Positions 35,595 through 48,500 of a stretch of DNA of 64,000 nucleotides are shown here, piece by piece (positions within the stretch are counted from its first letter, which is position 1; every line of letters starts with the position of its first letter). Source of the stretch: Trichoplax sp. H2. Lineage: Eukaryota > Placozoa > Uniplacotomia > Trichoplacea. The stretch lies in the NCBI GenBank assembly GCA_003344405.1, contig NOWV01000071.1:1-64000 (forward strand). Reading direction: 5' to 3'. The translations under genes were made by a program, and so were the position numbers. The notes under the pieces are model-generated. The model saw nothing but the letters and a program-made list of their open reading frames with translations, had not been told where the DNA came from and made no database searches.

Positions 35595-38500
35595 CATATG
35601 AACTGCAGTGTTTGAATATTATACCTTTTGTAGGCATTTTAGATAAGTTCGTTAGACCAAATACTGGTTTTGCACTACGAGATCTATATCAATAGGAAAA
35701 GTAAGTTGTTCATAAACAAGAAAATTATGGAAGCTATTAAGACAACATAGTTACAAGCTTTGATAGTCCGTGGTATTAGAATTAATTCAGGCATTTATGA
35801 CTAGGTTTAGTTAGGAATTCAGATCTTGATGGAGAATTTCGAGATACTAAGAGCATGTCAATCACTTTTTCCGTGCAAACTCTATGTTTCTTGCTACTGT
35901 AGAGCTAAGATAATCAGCTGTAAATATTTTCAAAATAGTATGCTATGCATTCTTAAAAAGGACTAAGCTAGTAGGAATGAATGAAATTCTTACAAGTATC
36001 TGCTGTTCCTAATGCCTAATAGGCAATCCTTGATAAATACACTGATTTATATAAGATGGAGCAATTTTATAAGAAGGCTTAGTCATGTCGCACTTTTTTT
36101 GAGATACATTATTAGGTAATGATTTGCATTTAAATTTACTATTCAATTTGCTTTTTAATTCTTGTAATTACTATTAAATTCCCTATTAGGGATAAATGGC
36201 AAGCTTGCGTATGGCTGTAGTTGAAAATTAAAAGCGATTTTTGGCGAACAAGAGCGAATTTAGTTATAGCGATGGATAAATGTTGTTGAACTTACATTAT
36301 AATTACAAGATAGATCTATAGCATTTATCATTAGTGAGGGTTATGTTGTGGTATAATCAGGAACGTATTAATATTCTATCCGATTAATTGCAAATTTCAT
36401 AGCTGTATAACAATTACTTATGTCATCTTGGTTTACATTGGCTAATTTCATACACCGATGGTATTTAAAATGTTAATCAATACACTTAAAGGCAATTTCT
36501 TACGAATTAATACTAACAATAAACATTTCAAATTGATTATATATGTAAGGTGTCACGAATAACCTGTTAAAGAACCAATACTTTGTCAAGTGTAACTAAT
36601 GATTTCTGAAGTAAAAATCGGTGGAATCTACAGTTCAGCTTTTGAGATAGAATACACGCAGTGAACAGGATTGTAGAATTTAAATACAAAATTTACCGTA
36701 ACAGACTATGTAATAGCAAATGACGGTGGAAAATAGCGAAGATTGTAATTGTTATAAATAACTAAGCACAACAAGCTATGTTCGAATAGTGTGTGAGGAG
36801 ACTGTGAAGATACCTACATTTTAGTACGATACAAAATGTCTATATTCTGTAATGAAAAGTATCAGAAAGAGCTAAATCGCGATCTCATCTCTGAGACGTA
36901 TTTCAATATCACCGTAATCTATAAATTCGAGGAATGACGGATGCTGTTGTAAAAATTTTATTGAAGATGTTATTTCTACCGATTACATATCAATCATTGA
37001 CCGGATACCAATCGATATTGAAGGAATGGATATTAGTCTTACAGTTTCTTGGTCTATTAAATTTACTTTAGAATTTGATAAGATGCCAAGAACTCTTACG
37101 AGTGAAGGTGAAGTAAGCGAAATTCATAGATTAGTCTTGATTTTTAATTCTTAAACTAATCAATGTGCAAACAAAATACCGTAAGAAAAATTATAAAGGA
37201 TATTCATCTTATGGAGCGACGTAAGCAAACAAAATAATTAGATATAAAAGGAGATTCATCTTATAGAGCGATGCATAAAATAATAAGATATGAAAGAATA
37301 TTCATCCGTCTTACAGAGCGATAATTTAAAACTGAGATAGCATTGATAAGATGAATATTCCAGTTATTCCCATAGAATGATATAATATTAGGAACATGTC
37401 AAGGATTATTTTTTATTTGGAAAAAGTATGCTTATGTGATATGAAGAAGTTTTGTTGTAGTAAAGTATGTACAGGGTTTGTAAATGTCAACTTGCTGTGT
37501 AATCGTGCACTTTTACTAGCCTACCTTCAGCCTAAATTTTGGAGATTAATTAAGCATTCAATTACCTATTATACTTAAGTGAGATATTTACAATTGCAAA
37601 CGTGATATGTTTCATATGCAATTTGGTGAAGGAGCGTATTTATTTTCTACGTTTCGATACATTTTTGTATCAGTAAACTGATGAGACAGATACACGAGAG
37701 CTCCAAAAACAATTTTTAGCGTATTTCTACATCACTATCACCAGCCGGTAAACTTAATCTATAGTTGTTGTCACCGATACTCTATTAAATCTCTGATTTA
37801 CCAACTATGAACTTTAGTGTAAATTATTACCATTTAATTAATCGTTGAAAAATTCAAATCAGCAATTTAAATTTCGACTATACTTGCAAGATTGAAATGT
37901 ATAACCTTCCTACTACTACTAAATAAGGATCTAATTTTACCATGCAAATGTATGGTCTTACAATTAAGCTAATAAATGAATTTGGAATTGTGTACCTGGT
38001 ACAGCTTTTAAAATAGAAATCAGTTTACTTTTAGACGATCATAAGAGCAATTGCTTGGGCAAAATGTTCGTCATCATCGTGATTTATAGGTCATCCAATA
38101 TGCATTGCTAATGCTGCATGCAATTATACGTCGATTATTTGATAGTATGCCTTGTGTGCTGCCGTATTATGCAATATGTAGTAATAAGTGATTTATTTAA
38201 TAGCTGACCTCTCCTCATTAATCGTTCCTGAAATAAAATTAGTCTCTACCTAGCAATAATTAATTTCTATGTGTCCTCATTATGGATTTCTAACATACAT
38301 GAACAGAGGACTGAGAAGAACGGCATCCAAATTGATCAAAAAGAATTTAATGCACCAAAATATACTCGTAGATTTTGTATGATGTTAGTTTACTTTCAAA
38401 ATTTTACGATGTAATAAGACACATAAATTGAACTATCGGGTAGTCATACTTATTTTATTTTGATTTTATTATTTTAATAGTGAATTCCGTTAGTTTGGAT

Positions 38501-38870
38501 ATAGTATAGCCTGTTAATCTATTGATCTCATCTTGAGTCATAGAAATAAGACAATATTGTTCTATCTATAAACCATATGGTTACAAGATGGTCATACGAA
38601 TGATGCATAAATAATATTTTCTATTTGTATAAGTAACCTTCATAATCTTATGAAAATAGTTTAATTTAAAAATTTTCACTTGAGCTCTATAGGACAGTTT
38701 CACTTGATCCAGCATAGCTGTAATATATCAAGAATTTTGGGTTGCATCATTGGCATTATATTTTTAATTCAGGAAGTTTAAATTAAATCCATTTCAATCA
38801 TCCTTATTAGCATCTTTAAGATTAAGAAAGATATCCAACTTGTTAAGGAAGATTAATTTAAAGCAATAGC
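35595..38870. other. Intergenic, with a short tandem repeat
   Basis: AT-rich DNA. An AATAG-GAAAA-GTAAGT at 35691-35706 resembles the microexon pattern with five bases. Otherwise only the tandem repeat at 37197-37335 stands out. The 61-codon frame at 37396 has no recognisable features. Confidence 0.4.
37197..37335. repeat. Three-copy tandem repeat with AG-AGCGA core
   Basis: Three units of about 45-65 bp each contain GA(T/G)ATTCATC-TTA-(T/C)(A/G)GAGCGA, followed by an A-rich tail with ATAA(T/G)AAATA(T/A)GA. The first core reads GGAG-CGAC-GTAAGC, so it also looks like a splice-acceptor/donor pair around a few bases. It lies downstream of the microexon array and could be a decayed derivative. 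Confidence 0.6.
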
Positions 38871-40956
38871 ATGGCTTTTGAAAGATTCACACCATATTCA
38901 TTTACAAGCTGTGCTGTAATATTAATCATTGCTTTACTACCTTATTCTAACACTCAAATTATCATTCCTACTACAACTGGTTTAGTTAGTGGTAAAATAG
39001 TGAACACGAATGGCGTTGATCAGTTCGCCTATCTCGGCATTCCTTACGCTCAACCGCCTGTCGATCAACTACGATTTAAGCCACCAGTACCAATAGATCA
39101 ATGGTCTGGCATTTTAAACGCTACAGGTTATAAAAATAGCTGCCCTCAACAAACACCCATATCTCTTTTAGATCCAAATTCAACTGAAATGCAAATCAGT
39201 GAAGATTGTCTTTACCTCAACATTTTCACACCTAATCCTAGTAGTGCCGGAAATAGGTCAGTACTCATATGGATACATGGCGGTGGATTCAGTTATGGAA
39301 CCGGCTCATGGTGGCAAGGGCAAATGTTGTCTGCCAACGAAGATATCGTCGTGGTTACAATGAATTACCGACTTGGAATCTTTGGTTTTATGACATCAGG
39401 TGAAAAGGATGTAAATCAAAGATCTATTCCAGCAAATCTAGGTTTACAAGATCAAAATTCAGCCTTAAAATGGATTAACGATAATATCGAAAATTTCGGA
39501 GGCAACAAAGATCAAATTACAATAGCAGGTAACTCAGCTGGAGCTGTTGCTGTTGCCAATCACCTAGTTATGCCATCTAGTAATGGATTATTTAGGCGTG
39601 CTATCATACAAAGCGCAGTTTTCAGAGATTCACCATCCTATTATAAAGCTAAATTGACATCTGAGTTCACACTTTCCGATGCAAACAAATTCTTTGCACA
39701 ATATAGTATGGCAGCCAAATGTTATAAAAACACAACAATAGAGACTGTAAATTGTTTAAAAGCTTTATCAATCCAACAATTATTACAAATTCAAATGAGA
39801 TTTTCTGGAAGTAATCCATATTTCCCCGTTGTTGATGGCGACATAATACCAGAATCAACTTATAAAGCTTTTGCTTCAGGAAAGTTTGAAAAGGCCGACA
39901 TTATGATAGGCACAATGCTAAATGATGGCTATTTTTTCTTATTATTTCTGCCTAATATTTCACATGGGATCTCACGAAATCAGTTCAAAAACTACATTAA
40001 TACTAATTTTCCAGCAGCAAGTGAACGTATAAAACTATCTATCCAATATCAATATACCGACTGGGCTAATATTAGCTCTCCAGTCGTAAATAGAGATCGA
40101 TATGGCGATATGTATAATGACTATTTCTTTAGCGTGCCCAGTGAAAATTATGCAGAAGTATTTTCTCGATATGTACCAACCTATCTCTATATATTTGCTC
40201 ATCGAACTGCAGGAACTTCGATGCCAGCATTTGTTAAGGCAGTACACACTTTAGAGATCTCCTATGTTTTCGGCTATCCATTAGATCCACCCGCAAATTT
40301 TCCAGAAAAATTTGATGATACCGATCGACAAGTATGCCGACAGGTTATGTCATACTGGGGCAACTTCATTCGTCAAGGGTAAGTAGCCTTTCAGCAATTA
40401 CTATCTATGTGTGAATATAGTGTTGTAAATTAGATTAACAATCGTAGCAATGAATAATTGCAAGTCTTACGTTAAAACTGGAAATAGCTATGGTAGACAA
40501 AATTATAGCGCATAAATTAAATTTTGCGAATTCTTAACTAGTGATAGACTGCTATAGAATATATAATGATACAAAGTCAATCATCAAATAATTGCCTTTC
40601 CTTGATTACGATGATTAAGGAATCCGTCAGATTCAACCTCTGCACTCGCCTGGCCAAGATATGAACAAACAAGCAAAGACTACATGTGGATTGCACCTAA
40701 ATTAGCAATTAAAAAAAATTACTACAGTAAGCAAGTTGCATTTTGGAATCAATATCTTCCGCAACTGGCTACACTCACAACTGCAACTGTACTTCCAACT
40801 CCCAAATCAACAACGACAAGTACAGGATCACATTCATTAGAATCCACATATATGATTGCAATGTATGTTCTTGCAGGTGTTGCCGGATTATTATTGCTTA
40901 TTGTAATTATCCTACTTTGCAAATTAAATAAAGGCAAACGGTTATATGTTGTGTAA
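38871..40956 (+). CDS. Carboxylesterase-like type I membrane protein (neuroligin/AChE superfamily)
   Basis: Two exons (38871-40378, 40620-40956) give 614 aa. A signal peptide (to about residue 29) is followed by a full alpha/beta-hydrolase domain: FAYLGIPYAQPP, EDCLYLNIF (111-119), the oxyanion HGGGF (136-140), the nucleophile elbow GNSAG with Ser222, a VVDGDIIPE strand, and His459 in AVHTLEISYVFG. The usual acid position (DEG context) reads NDG, so Asp352 replaces Glu. Exon 2 completes the domain (NP-WPRYEQTSKDYMWI), then comes a Thr/Ser-rich stalk, a TM helix (YVLAGVAGLLLLIVIILLC) and a short basic tail. It could be an active ectoenzyme or a cell-adhesion protein; Ser, Asp and His are all present. 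Confidence 0.9.
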
Positions 40957-42164
40957 TAATCTAACTTTGATTGATAGTCGAATAAATAGAAGTTGATCTC
41001 GTTACGATAATATTTTACATTTATCAAAATTTGCTGGTTGCTATAATGTTAAATGGGAAAATATTAAGTATTAACTTAAGTGTGGAATTGTTGGACTTTC
41101 AAAGTAACTTTCTGATTATAAGATCTTAAAGAAATTAAACACGTGCTTTTCTGTTTTCATAAAATTGGTTTAAAACCACGGCCAAATTTTAAATAAGTTA
41201 CCATCGCTTTAAAGATCGAGATAACATGACTTTGTGTGCTAAGATTTCACTTTTAGATACCGCTACCATTTATCGCATAATATTTATAAAAAATGTTTTG
41301 TTGGTCAGATTATGTAAGGGTTTGTAGTAGTTAAAAATTCGATTTATTCGTGGATGAGCTAAATAAAGGACATTGAAAACTAGCATGCATGCTTTGTTAC
41401 TGCTACTTCTCTAATTTCTTAGAATAGCCATATCATGAAGTTTAAAAGTTGGCTTTTTAATAAGAAACATTTAATAATCAAGCAGTACACTGTATACCAG
41501 TAAAATGAGCTTATGGATCAATTTATATGAGTACGGAATATCTACTAATTCATAAATAACTTATAATTATGCTCGGTTAATTAGACAATAATATAGCCTA
41601 GAGTTATTAAATTTCTTGATATTAGAAAATATTTCTTGATAAGTGATGTTAATCAGTACTAGTTCAATTAAATATTTCAAGTTTAATGATATCCTATTAC
41701 GCAAACTTACGTAGATTTTTCTACTAGCCTCATTGCATATTGAGCCCGCTAATAACCTGAGATCAGGAATAAGCAAATTGTTCTAAATTATAGTACTACT
41801 ATTTCTTTATTAACATGGTTAATAATTATAAATCATTAAATATTCTGATGATAGCAGATTATTTAGCTACAGCATTAATATGTATTGTGGTTTGGTATTA
41901 TCACTAAGATGACTAGAAAGAAATCACTAATGGCTTGAATCATTGACGGAAGAACAGAATACGTATATTTCGGTGATGAAATACTGCTTTAAAGATATAG
42001 AGCAAGTATAGCAGTCCAATAAAATTGTGAAACCTGCCTACAAGGATTAATAAATTGATTCCTATTTCAATTTCAACTTAATAGAATAAAATTTTCTTTC
42101 ATATCGGATTGGAAGTAGAACGTTAAAACGATGCTTTAGACTAGAAGTTTTGAAGTAATTTCTA
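40957..42164. other. Intergenic DNA and first half of a segmental duplication
   Basis: No gene is seen. From about 41490 the sequence is the first copy of a duplication repeated at 43622 (separate entry). Confidence 0.5.
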
Positions 42165-42185
42165 TAGTTTTGGATTCTTGCATGT
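41490..42185. repeat. Segmental duplication, copy 1
   Basis: Begins TACCAGTAAAATGA and runs about 690 bp. Matches 43622-44310 in the same orientation at roughly 70-75% by eye (shared GATCTGGAATAAGCAAA-like and ACTAGAAAGAAATCA, GAGTATAGCAGTCCA, CAAGGATTAATAA, TTGGAAGTAGA). It leads straight into the decayed Apaf-1-like WD exon, so it is probably intron sequence of a former gene copy. Confidence 0.75.
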
Positions 42186-42929
42186 TCCGAAAAAAATTTA
42201 AGGTCTCAAGAGAAAGAATAATTCATTGCAAGCAGAGTTGCACTCCAACAAAATTTGACATTGATAATTTCTCCATTGTACCAAATACTAACAATATTGT
42301 TTTGATAATAAAAGATACGAAAGTTGGCATTTTAAATACTCGAAATCAATTGATCAATGAATGCTACATTGAGGTAAATTATCCAACACCATTGATCCTT
42401 TGCATCTCTTTACACCGTAACTTTTTTGTTGGCCAATAGACTGAACCTGGACGCATGAAAGCTTTATTCCTTTATTGTGGTAATAAACGCATGTTTACTA
42501 CCTAAAGATTAATATCGCGGCTTATATAAATACTAGTTAAATACCCGTTCAAATTTACGGGAAAAAATTACGAACTAAGCATTACATTAAAGGGAAATTC
42601 ACAGCTAGATTATCCTTGTATATATAAATCACTTTCTGATTTAAGTATGAGCAATAGAGAAATTTCAACCGATCCCAAGGATAACAGCACCTCCATGAAA
42701 AAAAACTTCTATGCAACCTGTAGCTATGAAAGTTAGATGTAGATGTAATTCGACCGATCATGATTATTTAATAAATTCAATTATCTATATTGACGAATAT
42801 TATTATTTGGCATTTCATGGATACATTTTTGGACGCATTGCAGGCTTACCTGCCATTAAGCATTGTCACGATAAAATGGACAACGATTTCGCTGATGATT
42901 GCAAGAAAATAAAACAGCTTTTCATGTAG
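42165..42929 (+). pseudogene. Decayed Apaf-1-like WD-repeat exons
   Basis: Two exon-sized pieces match exons 13 and 14 of the intact gene downstream. About 42165-42439 has LINECYIEVNY and DNFSIVPNTNNI, counterparts of LINECYIEVNY and NNFSFVPDTTNI at 50658-50864. About 42665-42929 has a region resembling QPISKITVPA, then AGLPAIKHCHDK and DFADDCKKI, counterparts of GGLLSIKDCQDK and DFADHWSKM at 51028-51354. Frames are interrupted by stops and shifts (for example TAA soon after the TATAG acceptor in the first piece) and flanking exons are absent. This is the 3' tail of a lost tandem copy. Confidence 0.75.
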
Positions 42930-45262
42930 TATCCGCTATATAAGTTCAATCAGTTCGATTACGGTGTCGTTTCTGGTTTTCCTTAAAGTTACAAGCATCA
43001 TCATCTTACCCGAATAGCAGTTCTACTAACACTTTCTACTTTAATTATACTATGGTTCTTGCATCTACTTCATTGTAGTATAATTCAGATCATTTATAGC
43101 ATTTTATATACAGTACGTAAAATCTTTAACGGTAATGGAGGCGTTTTATTGATCACTGCATTTCTCATGTGATCAATTCCAATCATCGCTCGCCCTAAGC
43201 CTGATCGATGCTTACTCTACTTTAAATAATTGATTACGATTGATTCTTGGTATTTTTATTAAGTTATCATCGATGTGTTGAACTACATTATACAACGATA
43301 CTACTCTATCGCTATACAAATAACGCTGCAAGTTCATGTTATTTTTCTTGTTGCCATGTTGTATTATAACTTCCAGGTTTACCTTCATAAATTTCATTTT
43401 AATGTAGTAGTGCTCTAGCTGTTAATCCATGCTGCTGCTTCATACCTTATTTACCCCTCGTTATCCCAGTTAGTAAACTTTTAGGTTAACATGAAAATTT
43501 TCAGTTTTTCTCTAAGTTGATAAGTATAAGGAGAATTTGAACAGAACAGTAATTCGCGATTATGCTGGTATTGTATGTTAAGATGTCTTTTCTATGGACT
43601 TTTATGCTCCTGTAGTTCGCCATGTACCAGTAAAATGAACTGATGAAAGATATTCAAACCTGTTAATTCGTAAATGTCTTATAATTACACTCGAAAAATA
43701 ATAAAAAATAGTTTAGCTCAGGGCTATTAAATTATTTGATATTAAAGATTACTTTTGGATAAGTGATCTTGATCAGTAGCAAATTCAATTAAATTTTTTT
43801 ATTTTTGATGGAATCACGATGTACGTAATCCCACTTGAGTAATTTTTTAACCTGGATTATTTCATATTGAGCGCATTACATAACCTGAGATCTGGAATAA
43901 GCAAAGTGTTTTAAGTTAGAGAATCATACTGTCTTTTATGATTAACATTGCTAACAATTATAAACTGTTCTGGTGATAGCTGATTATCTAGCTACTATAC
44001 TAATTTATGTCATTTTATGGTACTGCTACTAAGATAACTAGAAAGAAATCAAAAATGATTCAAATCATTAACGAAAGAACAGTAGCCCTCTACTTTAGTA
44101 AGGAAGCAATGTTTTAAGAACGTAGAGCGAGTATAGCAGTCCACTAAAATTGTTAGATCAGCCAACAAGGATTAATAATTTGATTCTCACTTCAATATCG
44201 ACAGAATAAATATAATTTTCACTTCCATATCGAATTGGAAGTAGACGTTAATACGACACTTTCGATTAGAAGTTATGAGGTAATTTCTATAATTATCGTT
44301 TTCTTGCTTGAAGTGAAAGAAACTTTAAGATTTCATATACTACTAACACTACATTATTAGTGCTGCCTGTCTTCATTTACAATGGGCGGAGCTGAAAATG
44401 CTGATAAATCATTTCGTTTCTATAGCTTAGAAGATTAGATGACCTTGTTCATGATTGATGAATCAGGAAGTCTTACTAGGCGATTTAAAATATTTAGAAT
44501 GTAGGTCGATGCTCAAGTTCCGATTCTTCAAAAGAGTCGTTCATCAAACGATTTAGTAGAAGAGGAAGTTTATAGTTATCTAACAGGAGCAATTTCTAGA
44601 ATCAGCATTCAACTCTTTTGTTAGCAATATATAACCAATTACGAGATCTAATTATTTGTCATACTTAAAGGTAATACAAATTTGAAAATGAAGAGTAGAA
44701 TAGAAAAGAATTATTTTAGAAGGGATCATTGGAAGTTGCAATTAGAAATGAGCTTGATGCCCTCATTCAGTACGGCATAGTGCCATAAAACATGTCGATT
44801 TCGTATTTCGTAAAGCTTGGATTCATGGTTGGCAAGGTAGCTAACCAACGCCCGCGCATTCGTGTATTATGTCAGGTTCTAAAGCTAGTTGAAGTTGTAA
44901 TCGTAATGTAAATAAGATTAATAGTACACAGTCTTCTCTTAATTGATTACCTTACCCAATAGGATTGGCCAATTTTGCTATTTTTATCTGCACGTAAATA
45001 AAGAGCATTATTGTCACAGAATGAGTTATAAGTTAATTAATAACTAATAAATCTCTTCAAGAAATCTGCCGTAAGGATTCTGGAAATAAATCCTACCAAA
45101 CAAGCATTCGCTAACCAATGGTTATTAACAGCGAATATGACAGTCGATGCAAATTGTAATGCGAGGGAATACAGGATAAACACATCATTATCACTACTTG
45201 ATAGATTACCATAGCAAATCTATCAAAATGGTTTATGATCGCCGTTATCTAACAGTAAGGAT
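42930..45262. other. Intergenic DNA with second duplication copy
   Basis: Contains copy 2 of the duplication (43622-44310). A stretch at about 44843-44865 (GCTAACCAACGCCC) matches sequence upstream of the second Apaf-1-like gene (60225-60245), so the tandem duplication of these genes includes their 5' flank. No independent gene seen. Confidence 0.45.
43622..44310. repeat. Segmental duplication, copy 2
   Basis: Direct repeat of 41490-42185. It ends near GTTTTCTTGCTTGAAGTG, where copy 1 continues into the WD exon remnant; here the exon is no longer recognisable. Confidence 0.75.
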
Positions 45263-45521
45263 ATGATAAAGGATGCTCTTGTCAAAGAATCAATTGTAAA
45301 TCAATTATTGGCTGATAGAATAATTAGCATCAATCAGGTGATCTGGGACAAGTTCGGACAAATAAATAACATTAGTCACGACAGGGCTGTATATGCGTAA
45401 ATTGAACATGTGGCCATTTGTAGGTTTGTAAATCCGCTTCTGTTTAAGAAATTAAAAAAATCTTTCCTTTTAGAACTAGTTCTATCATCAATAAATAGCG
45501 CTATGCCGGTGGTACTATTTA
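45263..45521 (+). other. Candidate upstream CARD-like exons of the first Apaf-1-like gene
   Basis: 45263-45385 reads MIKDALVKESIVNQLLADRI and on; about 45443-45521 reads KKLKKSFLLELVLSS. They match the upstream exons of the second gene (SIIKQLVADERIAIDHVV; RKLKDLAFCDLFLLSS), giving helices typical of a death-fold/CARD domain. In this copy the first exon ends at AGG|GCTGTA, a possible GC donor, and the second exits in a phase that does not fit the next exon. The exons may be decayed, with translation starting at 45600 instead. Confidence 0.4.
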
Positions 45522-45599
45522 GTGGATCCTTCTCGAACAATCGTGGTTCTACGGTAACTCATCTCAGTGTTGTGCTCATTTTAATGACAGATAAATTGG

Positions 45600-48500
45600 A
45601 TGCAATTGATAATAATAATATTACAACAGGACGACAATGTCCCTAAGCTTCCACGAGTGGATTGCAGTCAAACAGTGTCCAACATAATGGAAGCCAACCA
45701 ATCAAAGATTTGCCAAAATATGCCAATATCAGTCATGCGTCAAAAATTGGTAGAATATTCAGTCATTGAGGAAGACAGTTTGCAACAAACGAATGAGAGT
45801 AGTGATGATGATAACGAAATGGCAAATTTAATATTGGAGAAGTTGGAAAATAGCGGAGATCGAGGGTTTTATATCTTTTGCAATATACTAAAGGAGCAAT
45901 CGGATGAGCAACTCCGATTACTTGGCTTCCAACTTAGCGATGAAGCAAAGCAAACCATGGGCCTTTCGAATGATGGTACCCTATTGCATAGAATTGTATT
46001 TTGAATATTGAATGATTATAATATTGGCTGAATTTTATATAGATGCATTTGTGATTTTCTGTATCTGATTGTTTCGTTTTTACTTGATGTTTTCATACAA
46101 GTTCTGTTAGACCATATTGATAAATGTAAATGCTATTTATGTATCACACTATAACAACTTTACTGAATTTTCTGATGCTAAATTCATGTTCGTCATATCA
46201 ATGATTTGTTAAAATGCATTAAGAAAGTCGGCATCATTTCGTATCAGTTACAGATAGCTATCCGATACCTTTGCTAAATATCAGTTTATGATAGTGTTTA
46301 AACAAAATGATCGTATCTAATCTATATCATATCATTCTCAACAATCTTTTATCACTTACAGACCTCCTGCGAAATGTTCCTCCTTTACCACAACATCATT
46401 TTATCGTACGAAACGATTTTGCTAATCAAACTGCAATTGCAATTATGAAAATTCACGCAAGCGGTGGTAGACTACTCGTTCATGGTCCTTCTGGCACAGG
46501 TAAAACTGTTGCCGTAAGTAACTCTTTACAATATGTCATTAGACAGAAGGAGCAATTTCTACCTCATGGCGTCTACTGGGTTAAAATTGGTAAGTTTACA
46601 TAACGTCAATTCGATCAAGTGAAATTGCTACTTTAATTTGAATGTATTGCTGCTGGCATGTTATAAGACGGAAATTACATCATTAGATATTTTGGTTCAG
46701 TTTTCAAAATCAGATTTAAAATTTTAAACGTGTTTCTTCTTTAAATTGCACAGGTAAGGTAGATGAACAGAAATTGTTTGAAATACTGTATAATTTGGCA
46801 ACTAAGCTGAGAATCAAACCGCAAACTTTTCCGAACTTAAAGAAGCTTAATCAGGCAATCTCTAGTCATTTTGTGGGTAAACAATACAATTCTACGCTGA
46901 TTACATTACGATGATTGTGCCAATTGCCTATGAAAACAACTATTCTATCATTTTTATAATGATAAAGTTATTCAATATGCAGATATGACAATAATGGTAG
47001 AAAAATAACTTTGCGATTTTTTTCAAAATTATAGTGAATTCGGATTTATCCTTTACCTTATTCGTCTTTGATGAAGTGGAAGAGTCATCCTATTTGAATT
47101 ATTTAACATTCGCTAAAAATTGTGTCGTTATTTCTACCCAGTCTAATCAAGCTATGGTTGAAAAATTCGATTACATTACTCAATCTCAGGCTAGTTTCCT
47201 AGTAGATATATAAGTTTAGCCTCGCTAACTCTGCTTAGGTGTAGTAAAAGTGCTTAATAAATTGATAACTTAGCTTATACGAGTAAATCCATATCGTATT
47301 ACAATAGTTTTCTAGCTTAAGTAGCTATATGTATGCGATTAATGCTCTTGTGATAATAATTATAATAGGAGAGCTTTACCCAACAAGAGGCTTCACAGAT
47401 AATAGCCTCATTTCAAGAAAGTGGGAAAACGGAACCATGGATTAACGATGACGTAGTGAAAAAAGTAGTAGAAAAGTACCGATCAAGTCCGCAAGCAATC
47501 GCTTTAATCGGTGGGACTCAACTGTCATCCTTAGACGAATGGTTAGATATTCAAAAATTTACAGAATCGGAACCGGTAACCACATTTTCACATACTTTTT
47601 TCACCATGGTCATGAATAAACTACCTACAAAGACAAGGGAATTGTTTTCCTTGCTGGGTGTATGTTACAGAGTTGAAATTCCCATTTCCACTGTCGCTAT
47701 AATATGGAATCTACCGGTTAATGAAGTATCAGTCATACTGCAAGAATTACATCGACGATCATTGCTATTTTATTTTAGTAGCAGTAATAAAAGGTAAAAA
47801 TAATAACAGCTAATAAACGTAAACCATACTTATGGAATCAGGCATTTGTACTGAAACAAAATAATCTCTATCTGGGCATCTAAGTATCAAAATATATTTA
47901 CTAAATCATCTCAATCATACGGAATTATCACATGATATTATATTACATGAAGTAAAAGTCGTTACTCATAAATAGAAATATCAGATTGCAAGGTCATCAT
48001 GAAATGGGATCTAAATTGATCATTCAAGAGGGAATTTTAAATTTTCATTTCGCTTCCGCTTAATTTCGTGTCTTATTAACTATCTGTTACCGAATAATTA
48101 CAATTTATTTATAATCATCGAGTAGATATTACTAATTGAATTTTACGCTAAAATTTGTAGGGCTTACTGTCAAATCAATAACTTGATCTTGGACTATTTT
48201 CAGCAACCTTCTAATTCGACGTATGTTTCATCTGAGTTTATCAGAAATCTGCATCTTAATGTAATTAACCGATATCAATTACATTGCGATGAAAATTGGA
48301 TAATACAAAATGATGATGGTTACTTTTATCGCTATTTTATTAATCATCTGATGGCTGCTGAAAAAGATGATATAATTCAGCAAATTTTATCCAATGTTGA
48401 ATGGATTAACAATCTGTTACAATTACTAAAACAGTCTTCACTTTTATATGCTTACTTGGATCATGTTCAAGACTATTTGAGTAGTAAGGTAAACTAATTG

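Noticed and set aside
39667-40247. Minus-strand open frames inside the esterase gene
   Set aside because: Shadows of the esterase coding strand, which has clear domain motifs.
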